Positions 15,634 through 23,760 of a DNA stretch of 33,460 nt are shown piece by piece; position 1 is the first letter of the stretch; each line of letters begins with the position of its first letter. Below the pieces are notes generated by a model. It was not told where the DNA came from. It worked only from the letters and a program-made list of their open reading frames with translations, and did not search any database. The stretch comes from Dysgonomonas sp. PF1-14. Its GTDB lineage: Bacteria; Bacteroidota; Bacteroidia; Bacteroidales; Dysgonomonadaceae. The stretch lies in NCBI RefSeq assembly GCF_029892965.1, contig NZ_JARXWN010000024.1, positions 1 through 33,460 on the forward strand, read 5' to 3'. Position numbers and translations under genes: made by a program.

Positions 15634-16608
15634 ATGACAAAAGTACTTGGAATGGGCAATGCCCTTGTGGATGTTTTAGCCATAATAGAAAACGACGGAC
15701 TACTAGAACTCCTTGACCTGCCGAAAGGTAGTATGCAACTGATAGACGATGTGAAATTCAAATCCATCAGCAGCGAAATAAATAAGTTGAAAACAGAAAT
15801 TGTATCAGGGGGCTCTGCTGCCAATACGATTATAGGACTTGCACGTCTGGGAGTAGAAACCGGTTTTCTGGGAAAAATAGGAAAAGACTCCTTTGCCCGT
15901 TACTTTCACGATGATATGGATAAATACAAGGTGAAATCGCACCTTACAGAGGTTGATATACCATCGGGAGTAGCATCTACTTTTATCTCTAAAGATGGAG
16001 AGCGTACATTCGGTACTTATCTGGGAGCGGCTGCGCTGCTCGAAGCCGCCGAACTGAAAAAAGAAGATTTTGCAGGATACGATTATTTCTATATAGAGGG
16101 TTACTTAGTGCAAAACTATGACCTTATCCGTAGAGCAATTGTTTTGGCAAAAGAAGCCGGTGCGAAGGTTGTTCTCGATATGGCAAGCTTCAATGTGGTA
16201 GAAGAAAGTAAAGACTTCTTACTCGAAATTATCCCGCAATATGTAGATATTATTTTTGCAAATCAGCAAGAAGCCAAGACGCTATTAGGACTTGAACCCG
16301 AACAGGCTATATCGGTACTAGCCAACCAAACTGAAATTGCTATTGTAAAGACCGGAGCAAAGGGCTCGTGGGTACAGAGAGGAGAAGAGAAAGCCTTTGT
16401 GCCTGCATTGGATGCCGTTTGTGTCGACTCTACCGGAGCCGGCGACCTGTATGCTTCAGGTTTTGTGTATGGGCTTATAAAAGGTCTTTCGTTAGAAGAA
16501 TGCGGTTATATCGGTACTTTGCTGGCTACCGAAGTTATTCAGGAAGTAGGAGCTAAGATTTCGGAAGAAAGATGGACTAAAATATTGAAAGGAATCAATA
16601 TACATTAA
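15634..16608 (+). CDS. PfkB/ribokinase-family carbohydrate or nucleoside kinase (adenosine kinase-like)
   Basis: A 324-residue cytoplasmic kinase of the PfkB fold. The N-terminus carries the substrate-side segment (GMGNALVDVLA) and the family GG motif (EIVSGGSAANTIIGLARLG). The C-terminal anion-hole motif DSTGAGDLYASGF spans residues 265-277, with Asp271 as catalytic base. The long form without ribokinase-specific residues, with MQLIDDV near the start, resembles adenosine kinase-like proteins common in Bacteroidetes. The substrate is not certain and could be a nucleoside or a sugar. It stands alone, facing away from tRNA-Asn, and is followed by a 205-base gap carrying an inverted-repeat element. 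Confidence 0.88.
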   Translation: MTKVLGMGNALVDVLAIIENDGLLELLDLPKGSMQLIDDVKFKSISSEINKLKTEIVSGGSAANTIIGLARLGVETGFLGKIGKDSFARYFHDDMDKYKVKSHLTEVDIPSGVASTFISKDGERTFGTYLGAAALLEAAELKKEDFAGYDYFYIEGYLVQNYDLIRRAIVLAKEAGAKVVLDMASFNVVEESKDFLLEIIPQYVDIIFANQQEAKTLLGLEPEQAISVLANQTEIAIVKTGAKGSWVQRGEEKAFVPALDAVCVDSTGAGDLYASGFVYGLIKGLSLEECGYIGTLLATEVIQEVGAKISEERWTKILKGINIH

Positions 16609-16612
16609 GAGT

Positions 16613-16796
16613 CTGTTTAAATTTGACCGAAAATATTTCATATAACTGTTTCAGATTATTCTTTGGCTCTTATTTTTCTTCTTTCTTCTCTATTTTCTTC
16701 TTTCCACTCTTGGTTTAGCCCGCTAAACCTGCGAATAAAAAGAAAAAAATATATTTGAAATAATACAAAATAAGAGTGCCAATCAAATTTAAACAG
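16613..16796. mobile_element. MITE-like element with 14-bp terminal inverted repeats
   Basis: Perfect terminal inverted repeats CTGTTTAAATTTGA (16613-16626) and TCAAATTTAAACAG (16783-16796) bound a 184-base non-coding segment. Inside them are further complementary arms (GGCTCTTATTTT near 16664, AAAATAAGAGTGCC near 16767-16780), a pyrimidine-rich stretch (about 16671-16710) and a central hairpin GGTTTAG/CTAAACC (16712-16718, 16723-16729). It has no open frame. No clear target duplication is visible, so it might instead be a long termination or attenuation structure between the kinase and SDR genes. Confidence 0.5.
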
Positions 16797-16813
16797 TTAC
16801 TAAATAAAATCAG

Positions 16814-17569
16814 ATGACAGGGTTGCAGGATAAAATTGCTTTCGTTACCGGAGGAGCAAATGGTATAGGCAGAGCCATCGTTGCGGCTTTGTGTAAGGCG
16901 GATGCCGATGTCATTTTCTGCGATATTGATGAAGTGGCAGGAAAGAAACTCAGCGATGAACTCGACGAATATAAGTGCTCTTTTGTCAAGCTCGACATTT
17001 CTGATGCCGGATTATTGGGTAATACGGTTAATAGTATTCTCGATAAGAAAGGGAATATAGATATTATAGTAAATAATGTCGGAGTGGGAGGCTTCGGTTC
17101 CATCCTGGAAACTTCTGTAAATAAATTTGATAAGATACTAAATATTAACCTTCGGCCTGTTTTTATTACAGCTAAGCTATTAGCAACACACCGTTCCGAA
17201 AATCCTCAACTGAGCAGCTATGGGCGAATCATTAACATGGCTTCGACTCGCTATCTGATGAGCGAACCCGATACGGAGGCTTATGCCGCATCTAAAGGCG
17301 GAATTGTATCGCTTACCCATGCTTTGGCTATTTCGCTGAGCAAATATAATATAACAGTAAACTGTATCAGTCCGGGATGGATAGATACCGGACACTATGG
17401 AGAACTACGTCCTGTCGATCATGTACAGCATCCTTCGGGTAGGGTAGGAGTCCCCGATGATATTGCCCAAACATGCCTCTTCCTTTGTCAGCCTGAAAAT
17501 AATTTTATTAATGGACAGAATATTGTTGTTGATGGCGGCATGACAAAGAAAATGATCTATGAAGAATAA
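16814..17569 (+). CDS. Short-chain dehydrogenase/reductase
   Basis: A 251-residue classical SDR that should oxidise or reduce a hydroxyl/carbonyl group with NAD(P)(H). The cofactor motif TGGANGIGRA is near residues 13-22, then NNVG, the active-site Ser in INMAST, and Tyr157/Lys161 in YAASK. SPGWIDTG and the terminal NGQNIVVDGG are also typical. An Asp at the end of the second strand (CDIDEV) favours NAD over NADP, by family rule. The substrate is unknown. Its stop overlaps the start of the PP-loop ligase gene by 11 bases, so the two proteins are translationally coupled. No Shine-Dalgarno is evident before the ATG. Confidence 0.9.
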   Translation: MTGLQDKIAFVTGGANGIGRAIVAALCKADADVIFCDIDEVAGKKLSDELDEYKCSFVKLDISDAGLLGNTVNSILDKKGNIDIIVNNVGVGGFGSILETSVNKFDKILNINLRPVFITAKLLATHRSENPQLSSYGRIINMASTRYLMSEPDTEAYAASKGGIVSLTHALAISLSKYNITVNCISPGWIDTGHYGELRPVDHVQHPSGRVGVPDDIAQTCLFLCQPENNFINGQNIVVDGGMTKKMIYEE

Positions 17570-18269
17570 GGCCGTCTTTAATTGGAGTGGTGGAAAAGAT
17601 TCTGCTTTGGCTTTGTATAAAGTATTGCAGGAGCAAGAATATGAGATTGTAGCACTTCTTACTACAGTCAATCGTGACAATCGCCGTTCTACAATGCACG
17701 CTATTCCCGTTTCTTTACTCGAGAAACAGGCGGATAGTCTCGGTATCCCTTTATACATTGTCGATCTGATGTCTAACGGATTGATAGGAGACTACGAGAA
17801 GGCAATGTCAGAAGCCGTTTCACTTTTTAAAGAACAAGGTGTAAACCATTTTATATTCGGAGATATATTTCTGCACGATGTGAAATCGTATCGCGAAGAG
17901 AAGCTGAATCCTTTGGGTATAACTGTGGTAGAGCCTCTTTGGGGGAAATCGTCGGAGGAAATAATGGATGATTTTCTGGCTTCGGGTTTACAGACCATCG
18001 TAGTAACTACTATGGCCGATGTGTTAGATGAATCCTTTATCGGTCGGCATATTGACCACAGCTTTGTCAAAGATCTGCCGGAGGGAACAGATGTTTGCGG
18101 CGAAAACGGTGAATACCATACATTCTGCTATTCGGGCAGCATATTCCGTTATCCGGTACCCTATACACTTGACACTCCGTTCCGGAAAACATATCCGGTA
18201 AAGATGGATGACGGTACAGAAAAAGACTTTTCATATTGGTTTGCAGGACTGTATGATCTGACGGAATAG
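17559..18269 (+). CDS. Dph6-type PP-loop ATP pyrophosphatase (DUF71)
   Basis: A 236-residue member of the family that includes diphthine-ammonia ligase Dph6. The PP-loop SGGKDSALALY begins at residue 10, and the DUF71 C-terminal signature is visible in DVCGENGEYHTFCY. Typical spacing motifs include STMHAIP and FGDIFLHDVKSYRE. Bacteria lack diphthamide, so the bacterial substrate is not known; the fold implies adenylation and amidation of a carboxylate. The start overlaps the upstream SDR gene by 11 bases, suggesting that the two act together, which is unusual and the best clue to function. Confidence 0.88.
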   Translation: MKNKAVFNWSGGKDSALALYKVLQEQEYEIVALLTTVNRDNRRSTMHAIPVSLLEKQADSLGIPLYIVDLMSNGLIGDYEKAMSEAVSLFKEQGVNHFIFGDIFLHDVKSYREEKLNPLGITVVEPLWGKSSEEIMDDFLASGLQTIVVTTMADVLDESFIGRHIDHSFVKDLPEGTDVCGENGEYHTFCYSGSIFRYPVPYTLDTPFRKTYPVKMDDGTEKDFSYWFAGLYDLTE

Positions 18270-18335
18270 AATTGGCTGAAATAGCTGTCCCACATGAATA
18301 ATAAATCATTATCTTTATGCAAAGATTTTGATAGC

Positions 18336-19550
18336 ATGAAACACATTCAATTCATATTCTTTTTGCTTTTTGCTTTTTCGCTTCAGATCTCGGCATGTAC
18401 CACAGCTATTATTTCAGGGAACTATACTGCGGATGGGCGTCCATTGCTCTATAAGCACAGGGATACAGGCAGCCTGCAGAACAAGCTGATGGCTTTTTCT
18501 GACGGAAAATATGACTATATAGGTCTTGTAAACAGTAAAGACAAGACAGGCAAAGAAGTCTGGGGGGGCTACAACTCTGCCGGATTTGCCATAATGAATT
18601 CCGCATCGTACAATCTCAATCTCGAAGAAGTTGGAAAAGAAGAACGCGAAGGCATTGTTATGAAGCTGGCATTGCAGCGTTGTGCTACACTTGCCGATTT
18701 TGAACGCTTGCTCGATTCCTTGCCTAAGCCCCTGTATGTTAATGCTAACTTTGGTGTGATAGATGCGAACGGAGGTGCCGCTTACTATGAGACAGGCGAT
18801 TTCAGGTATAAAAAATATGATGCGAATGATTCATCTGTTGCCCCGATGGGTTATATCGTCCGCACCAATTATTCTTTCTCCGGCGATAGAAATCGCGATA
18901 AAGGATTAAGTCGTTATCAGGCGGCAGAACCTTTATTTGCTCAGGCTGCTCAGGTAGATGCTATTTCGTACCGATTTCTATTAAGAGATGTATCGCGATA
19001 CCTGACTCATGGAATGACGGAAACAAATCTGTATGACCAGATGCCGCAAAATGCAGACAAACGCGTATTTGTAGCCTTCCGCGACTATATTCCACGTTAT
19101 TCTACTTCATCTGTTATTGTAGTTCAGGGAGTAAAGGAAGGTGAATCTGTCTACCTCACTACCATGTGGACGATTCTCGGATCGCCGCTTACTGCTGTGG
19201 CTATTCCTGTATGGCTGAATAAGGATAATACTTATCCGGAGATACTGATGGCTGATGAAACCGGAAATGCTAAGCTATGCGATTGGTCGCTGACACTGAA
19301 AAAACAGCTGTTCCCTATCTCGCGTGGCGAGGGAAATGATTATCTGAATCTTGCCGCATTGATATCTTCTGATGGAAAAGGTATCCTGCAAAGACTGAAA
19401 CCAATAGAAGACAAGATTCTCGATAATGCAGAAATTGTACTCGATGCATGGAGAAGCTCTCAGCGTACAAATGCATCTCAGGTAGACTTCTGCGACTGGG
19501 TAGATAAGTTTGTCACAGCTTCATATCAACAACAATTTTCAATACCTTAA
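18336..19550 (+). CDS. Exported Ntn-hydrolase (choloylglycine hydrolase/C45-like)
   Basis: A 404-residue protein with a signal peptide (MKHIQFIFFLLFAFSLQISA) whose cleavage would expose Cys at the new N-terminus (CTTAIISG). In this superfamily the N-terminal Cys is the nucleophile that hydrolyses a linear amide. A downstream Arg and Asp in LLYKHRDTG and an Asn-rich segment (GYNSAGFAIMNSASYN) fit the active-site pattern. Substrates in relatives are bile-acid conjugates, penicillin V, acyl-homoserine lactones or other amides; none can be chosen here. The frame extends 14 codons upstream to 18294, but the signal peptide begins at 18336, and a possible -7 box (TATCTTTA, 18310-18317) lies inside that extension. 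lpdA follows 21 bases later. Confidence 0.83.
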   Translation: MKHIQFIFFLLFAFSLQISACTTAIISGNYTADGRPLLYKHRDTGSLQNKLMAFSDGKYDYIGLVNSKDKTGKEVWGGYNSAGFAIMNSASYNLNLEEVGKEEREGIVMKLALQRCATLADFERLLDSLPKPLYVNANFGVIDANGGAAYYETGDFRYKKYDANDSSVAPMGYIVRTNYSFSGDRNRDKGLSRYQAAEPLFAQAAQVDAISYRFLLRDVSRYLTHGMTETNLYDQMPQNADKRVFVAFRDYIPRYSTSSVIVVQGVKEGESVYLTTMWTILGSPLTAVAIPVWLNKDNTYPEILMADETGNAKLCDWSLTLKKQLFPISRGEGNDYLNLAALISSDGKGILQRLKPIEDKILDNAEIVLDAWRSSQRTNASQVDFCDWVDKFVTASYQQQFSIP

Positions 19551-19571
19551 AATAATAAAAACACGTAGATT

Positions 19572-20927
19572 ATGCTATTGTACGACATTGCCATTATCGG
19601 CGGAGGACCTGCCGGCTATACAGCAGCGGAAAGAGCCGCAGCCAGTGGTTTGAAAACAATTCTTTTCGAAAAGTCCGCTTTGGGCGGAGTTTGCCTCAAT
19701 GAAGGCTGTATCCCGACTAAAACACTTCTGTATTCAGCTAAAACGCTGGATAATATCAGAAATGCGGGAAAATACGGAGTGACGGTTTCGGGTGATACTA
19801 CATTCGATCTGGGTAAGATTATAGCCCGCAAACAAAAAACAGTACGTAAACTGGTTGCAGGTATCAAAAAGAAACTAGCTGCCCATGAGGTAACAGTGGT
19901 AAACGAGGAAGCCATCGTAGCAGGCGAAGACGGAGAGCGTAACATCCTTATTAACTATGGCAAAGAAACGATTACAGCGGCAAAGGTTCTGCTGTGTACC
20001 GGTTCCGAGACCATTGTTCCTCCTATAAAAGGCTTGGCCGAAAGTGGTTACTGGACATCGCGCGAAGCATTGGATAATAAGGAACTGCCCGAATCATTAG
20101 CAGTTATTGGTGGCGGAGTTATCGGAGTGGAATTTGCTTCGTTTTTCAATAGCCTGGGTGTGAAAGTAAGCGTTGTGGAAATGCTTCCAGAAATACTCGG
20201 TAATATGGATAAAGAGCTTTCGGCAATGCTTCGTGCAGAATATGCGAAGAAAGGGATAGATTTTTACCTTGAGACTAAAGTTGTCGCCGTAGAAGATGGC
20301 AAAGTAATTGTTGAAAAAGACGGAGAGCAAACCTCCATTCCGGCTGCTCAGATACTCTTAAGTACAGGGCGTCGTCCGGTCACAGCTAATCTCAATCTGG
20401 ACAAACTGAATGTGGAAACGTTCCGCAATGGTGTAAAGGTTGACGAGCATATGCGTACTACTCACTCTAACATATATGCCTGCGGAGATATTACAGGATA
20501 TTCACTGTTAGCACATACAGCTGTGCGCGAGGGAGAAGTTGCTGTGAACCATATAATAGGCAATCCCGACAAGATGAGCTATAAAGCCATTCCCGGAGTG
20601 GTATATACCAACCCTGAGATAGCAGGAGTAGGCAAAACAGAAGAGGAACTGGAAGCCAAAGGAGAATACTGCAAAGTATTGAAATTGCCGATGGCGTATT
20701 CGGGTCGCTTTGTTGCCGAAAATGAGCTTGGAAACGGTGTCTGCAAATTGATTCTGGATTATGATGAAAAAGTTATCGGATGCCATATGTTGGGAAACCC
20801 TGCTTCTGAACTGATCGTAATTGCCGGAATAGCGATAGAAAAAGGCTTCACAGTCGAAGAGTTTCGTAAGATTGTATTCCCGCATCCTACTGTAGGAGAG
20901 ATAATACATGAAGTGCTTTTCTCATAA
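19572..20927 (+). CDS. lpdA: Dihydrolipoyl dehydrogenase (E3)
   Basis: A 451-residue flavoprotein that reoxidises dihydrolipoamide in 2-oxoacid dehydrogenase complexes or the glycine cleavage system, passing electrons to NAD. The FAD-binding IIGGGPAGYTAA is near residue 8, with redox-active Cys41 and Cys46 in GGVCLNEGCIPTK, the NAD-binding VIGGGVIGVEFA in the middle, a second FAD motif ending IYACGDITG, and the C-terminal catalytic His-Pro in FPHPTVGE. It is slightly short but complete. No E1, E2, lipoate or glycine-cleavage genes are nearby, so its partner complex must be encoded elsewhere. It is closely followed by an unrelated-looking gene 9 bases on. Confidence 0.95.
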   Translation: MLLYDIAIIGGGPAGYTAAERAAASGLKTILFEKSALGGVCLNEGCIPTKTLLYSAKTLDNIRNAGKYGVTVSGDTTFDLGKIIARKQKTVRKLVAGIKKKLAAHEVTVVNEEAIVAGEDGERNILINYGKETITAAKVLLCTGSETIVPPIKGLAESGYWTSREALDNKELPESLAVIGGGVIGVEFASFFNSLGVKVSVVEMLPEILGNMDKELSAMLRAEYAKKGIDFYLETKVVAVEDGKVIVEKDGEQTSIPAAQILLSTGRRPVTANLNLDKLNVETFRNGVKVDEHMRTTHSNIYACGDITGYSLLAHTAVREGEVAVNHIIGNPDKMSYKAIPGVVYTNPEIAGVGKTEEELEAKGEYCKVLKLPMAYSGRFVAENELGNGVCKLILDYDEKVIGCHMLGNPASELIVIAGIAIEKGFTVEEFRKIVFPHPTVGEIIHEVLFS

Positions 20928-20936
20928 CGGTAGCGG

Positions 20937-21947
20937 ATGATAGGTAGGGATGTACTTACAGGTGTAAATGCGGCTACATTACTGTGGTTGGACGGTTGTC
21001 TGGTCGATTGGTCAAATGTAGGCAGGATACTGTATCCCGTAACAGATGGAAAATTACCTCAGAATATGGGTAAGTACGGTTATTCGTACAACTTCGATAG
21101 CTGTATCATATCCCGTGACAGCCAATACATATTTCTGTATCAGAATCTTGGCACTAAAGGATTACTGTTAAGAAGAAATGGTGATATAATAAGAGAAATC
21201 AACAGGTCGTATTATCATGCTGATGTATATGAGTATCCTGTTGCATTTCTTTCGTATAATGATAAAAGCTACCTGATACATTGTCCTCATTCATATGCAC
21301 AACTCGATTTTGAGGATATTGAAACAGGGGAAATCATTACGGCTGTCAAAGGGCGTGAACCTGCTGACTTTTTTCATTCCCGACTGGAGGTAAGTCCCGA
21401 TAATAAACATCTGTTGTCGAAAGGTTGGATATGGCATCCGGCTGATTCTGTCCGCCTGTTCAATATAGAGGCTTGTTTCAACGATCCGCTGGAACTGGAT
21501 AAACCATCTGTAACACAGCCGGAAGCAAATGCAGATATAAGTACTGCTTGCTTTATAACCGACAATCATATATTGCTTGGTTGTCCGCCTTTTAGCGAAG
21601 TTTATGACGATGAGGTTACCGATATCCTGACAGAGAGACAGATCGGTGTCTGGGATATAATTGAGAAAAAGATGGTACACATAGTATCAGTCGGTCTCGA
21701 TTTCGGTAATCTTTATCCTATCGGTAAACATTATGTTTGGGATTTGTATAAATATCCGAAGATCATCGACATTCGTTCGGGAAAAGTGGTGTCGGAAATA
21801 GATGAAATATATAGCGGTACAAAGTGCTCATCTATAATACATCATTTACACGATCTTCCGCTTATGGCTTTTGATTACCGAACTAAGTCCATAGCCATAT
21901 TGCATGATAGGACACTCAATATACTGACGCCTCGTAATCGTTTTTAG
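20937..21947 (+). CDS. Hypothetical protein with propeller-like repeats
   Basis: I do not recognise a family. The 336-residue protein has no signal peptide or membrane segment and looks cytoplasmic. It is rich in aromatic residues and contains repeated blade-like segments: YNFDSCIISRDSQYIFLYQN, SRLEVSPDNKHLLSKGWIW and IGVWDIIEKKMVHIV. A beta-propeller of the WD40 or quinoprotein kind is therefore a reasonable guess. It begins 9 bases after the lpdA stop, so it is probably cotranscribed with it. Its end overlaps the convergent nadK stop by four bases, leaving no room for a terminator between the two. Confidence 0.75.
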   Translation: MIGRDVLTGVNAATLLWLDGCLVDWSNVGRILYPVTDGKLPQNMGKYGYSYNFDSCIISRDSQYIFLYQNLGTKGLLLRRNGDIIREINRSYYHADVYEYPVAFLSYNDKSYLIHCPHSYAQLDFEDIETGEIITAVKGREPADFFHSRLEVSPDNKHLLSKGWIWHPADSVRLFNIEACFNDPLELDKPSVTQPEANADISTACFITDNHILLGCPPFSEVYDDEVTDILTERQIGVWDIIEKKMVHIVSVGLDFGNLYPIGKHYVWDLYKYPKIIDIRSGKVVSEIDEIYSGTKCSSIIHHLHDLPLMAFDYRTKSIAILHDRTLNILTPRNRF

Positions 21948-22813
21948 CTCTGTCTTGGGTCTATACCCCACATCAGTTTGTTACGCAATGTGTTGTAGAA
22001 TGTGTTTTCTTTCCGCTTGATTACATTCAGGCTAAAATCGGCTTTCGATATAGTCAGTTTGGTTCCTGTCTTGAATACATTGGAACGACCGTCCAATGAT
22101 ATGAGGAAACTGTTGTTGCGGCTTTCTATGTCCAATGTTATAATACTGCTGTCGGGTACAACCAACGGTCTGTTGCTTAGGCTGTGAGGAGCTACGGCAG
22201 CTATAACAAAGTTCGCCGCAGTAGGTACCATTACCGGCCCGCCTACGCTGAGTGCATATGCCGTAGATCCGGTAGGCGTAGCTATTATCAGACCGTCAGC
22301 CTCGTATGAAGTCAGGAATTCCCCGTCTATATGCGTGTGTACGGTTATCATCGAAGCGGAGTCCTGTTTCAATATGGCAATCTCGTTCAGGGCATAGTTG
22401 AATCCGTGATAATCCTTATGTTCTGTAGTCAGATGTAACTGACTGCGGTGTTCTATCCTGTAATTGCCCGAAAAAATATCGGCAAAGGTCGCTTCAAGGT
22501 CTTTTTCTCCCACATCGGCAAGGAATCCAAGCCTTCCTGCATTAATTCCGAGTATGGGTATGTTCTTTTTCCCGATTACAGATGTTGTACGCAGGAAAGT
22601 GCCGTCTCCACCTATGCTGATAACAAGGTCTGCATTAAAGTGATCGTTCCGTATTACTTTGGCATTACTGTATTGCAGGTTGAGCGTATCTCTCAGATAG
22701 ATGTAGAATTTCTCCTGAATATATACCTCTGCATTATTAGCCAGCAATATACTGAACAGTTTTTCAACCTGTTCCTTTTTCTGATGCTTACTACCAAAGA
22801 CTGCTATTTTCAT
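21944..22813 (-). CDS. nadK: NAD kinase
   Basis: NadK phosphorylates NAD to NADP with ATP and sets the NADP pool. The 289-residue protein has the catalytic GGDGTFLR motif at residues 68-75, then NAGRLGFLADV, ALNEIAIL, the adenine-side TPTGSTAYALSVGGPV and a conserved DGR near the C-terminus. The start ATG gives the normal N-terminus MKIAVFGSKHQ. The gene faces away from pdxJ across a 204-base gap; the two are a common divergent pair in Bacteroidales. It converges on the unknown gene to its left. Confidence 0.95.
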   Translation of the reverse strand: MKIAVFGSKHQKKEQVEKLFSILLANNAEVYIQEKFYIYLRDTLNLQYSNAKVIRNDHFNADLVISIGGDGTFLRTTSVIGKKNIPILGINAGRLGFLADVGEKDLEATFADIFSGNYRIEHRSQLHLTTEHKDYHGFNYALNEIAILKQDSASMITVHTHIDGEFLTSYEADGLIIATPTGSTAYALSVGGPVMVPTAANFVIAAVAPHSLSNRPLVVPDSSIITLDIESRNNSFLISLDGRSNVFKTGTKLTISKADFSLNVIKRKENTFYNTLRNKLMWGIDPRQS

Positions 22814-23017
22814 TGTTGATCCTTTTTAGCTTAATTTCACTTCCTGTGAAACAAATAACACCTAAAGCTGTTAATAATTTGGAACTGGTATTCACTATCT
22901 CGCCAATTCATATTACATTTGTAGCTTGGTATCGTTCTGCAAAGTTGCTAAAAAGTTCGGATATGTGAATTGTTTTTAGCATTTATATACGGATTGGTAT
23001 TTTATTAACTATTTTTC
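22814..23017. promoter_or_regulatory. Divergent nadK/pdxJ promoter region
   Basis: For pdxJ a TACATTTG -7 element lies at 22914-22921, about 97 bases before its start. For nadK a weaker AACTTTGCA on the minus strand (from TGCAAAGTT near 22938-22946) resembles the common TTTGCA form. I see no clear operator. Confidence 0.4.
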
Positions 23018-23749
23018 ATGACCAAATTAAGCGTAAATATTAACAAAGTAGCTACACTGCGCAATGCAAGGGGAGGTAACGTTCCCGATGTAGTAAAAGT
23101 AGCGTTGGACTGTGAAAAGTTCGGAGCCGATGGCATAACCGTACATCCTCGTCCCGATGAAAGGCATATTCGTTTCAAAGACGTGCATGACCTGAAAGCG
23201 AAGGTTCGTACTGAATTTAACATCGAAGGCTACCCTACACAAAAGTTTGTCGACCTGGTTACGACTATCAGGCCTACACAGGTAACCCTTGTACCCGATG
23301 CACCGGATGCCATTACTTCTAATGCCGGGTGGGATACGATCGAGAATCAGCAACTCTTGTCCGACTTGGTAGACGAGTTCAGAGCTGTAGGGGTGCGTAC
23401 ATCCGTATTTATAGGTACAGACCTTAAAATGATAGAATGTGCAGCAAAGACCGGAACAGACCGTATAGAATTATATACTGAGCCTTATGCTGCAGCTTAT
23501 GCTAAGAATAAGGAAGCTGCTATAGCTCCTTTTCTGGAAGCAGCGAAGTTGGCAAAGAAGTTGGGACTGGGTGTAAATGCGGGGCACGATCTGAGCCTTG
23601 AGAATTTACACTACCTCTATAAAAATATCCCATGGCTAGATGAAGTGTCTATCGGGCATGCGCTCATTAGTGACGCTTTGTATTTGGGCTTGGAAAAGAC
23701 GATAGAATTATATAAAGACTGTCTGAAAGAGACGCCCGAACTAAGATAA
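23018..23749 (+). CDS. pdxJ: Pyridoxine 5'-phosphate synthase
   Basis: PdxJ condenses 1-deoxyxylulose 5-phosphate with 3-amino-2-oxopropyl phosphate to make pyridoxine phosphate, the last step of the DXP-dependent vitamin B6 pathway. The 243-residue TIM barrel has the family start ([18 protein letters not shown]), the phosphate/active-site segment [30 protein letters not shown] and [12 protein letters not shown]. It is a normal length. The TonB gene begins 11 bases after it. Confidence 0.95.
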   Translation: MTKLSVNINKVATLRNARGGNVPDVVKVALDCEKFGADGITVHPRPDERHIRFKDVHDLKAKVRTEFNIEGYPTQKFVDLVTTIRPTQVTLVPDAPDAITSNAGWDTIENQQLLSDLVDEFRAVGVRTSVFIGTDLKMIECAAKTGTDRIELYTEPYAAAYAKNKEAAIAPFLEAAKLAKKLGLGVNAGHDLSLENLHYLYKNIPWLDEVSIGHALISDALYLGLEKTIELYKDCLKETPELR

Positions 23750-23760
23750 TAACTGTAAGA

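Noticed and set aside
18294-18335. Upstream ATG for the Ntn-hydrolase
   Set aside because: It places a polar 14-residue segment before the signal peptide, and a possible promoter element falls inside it.
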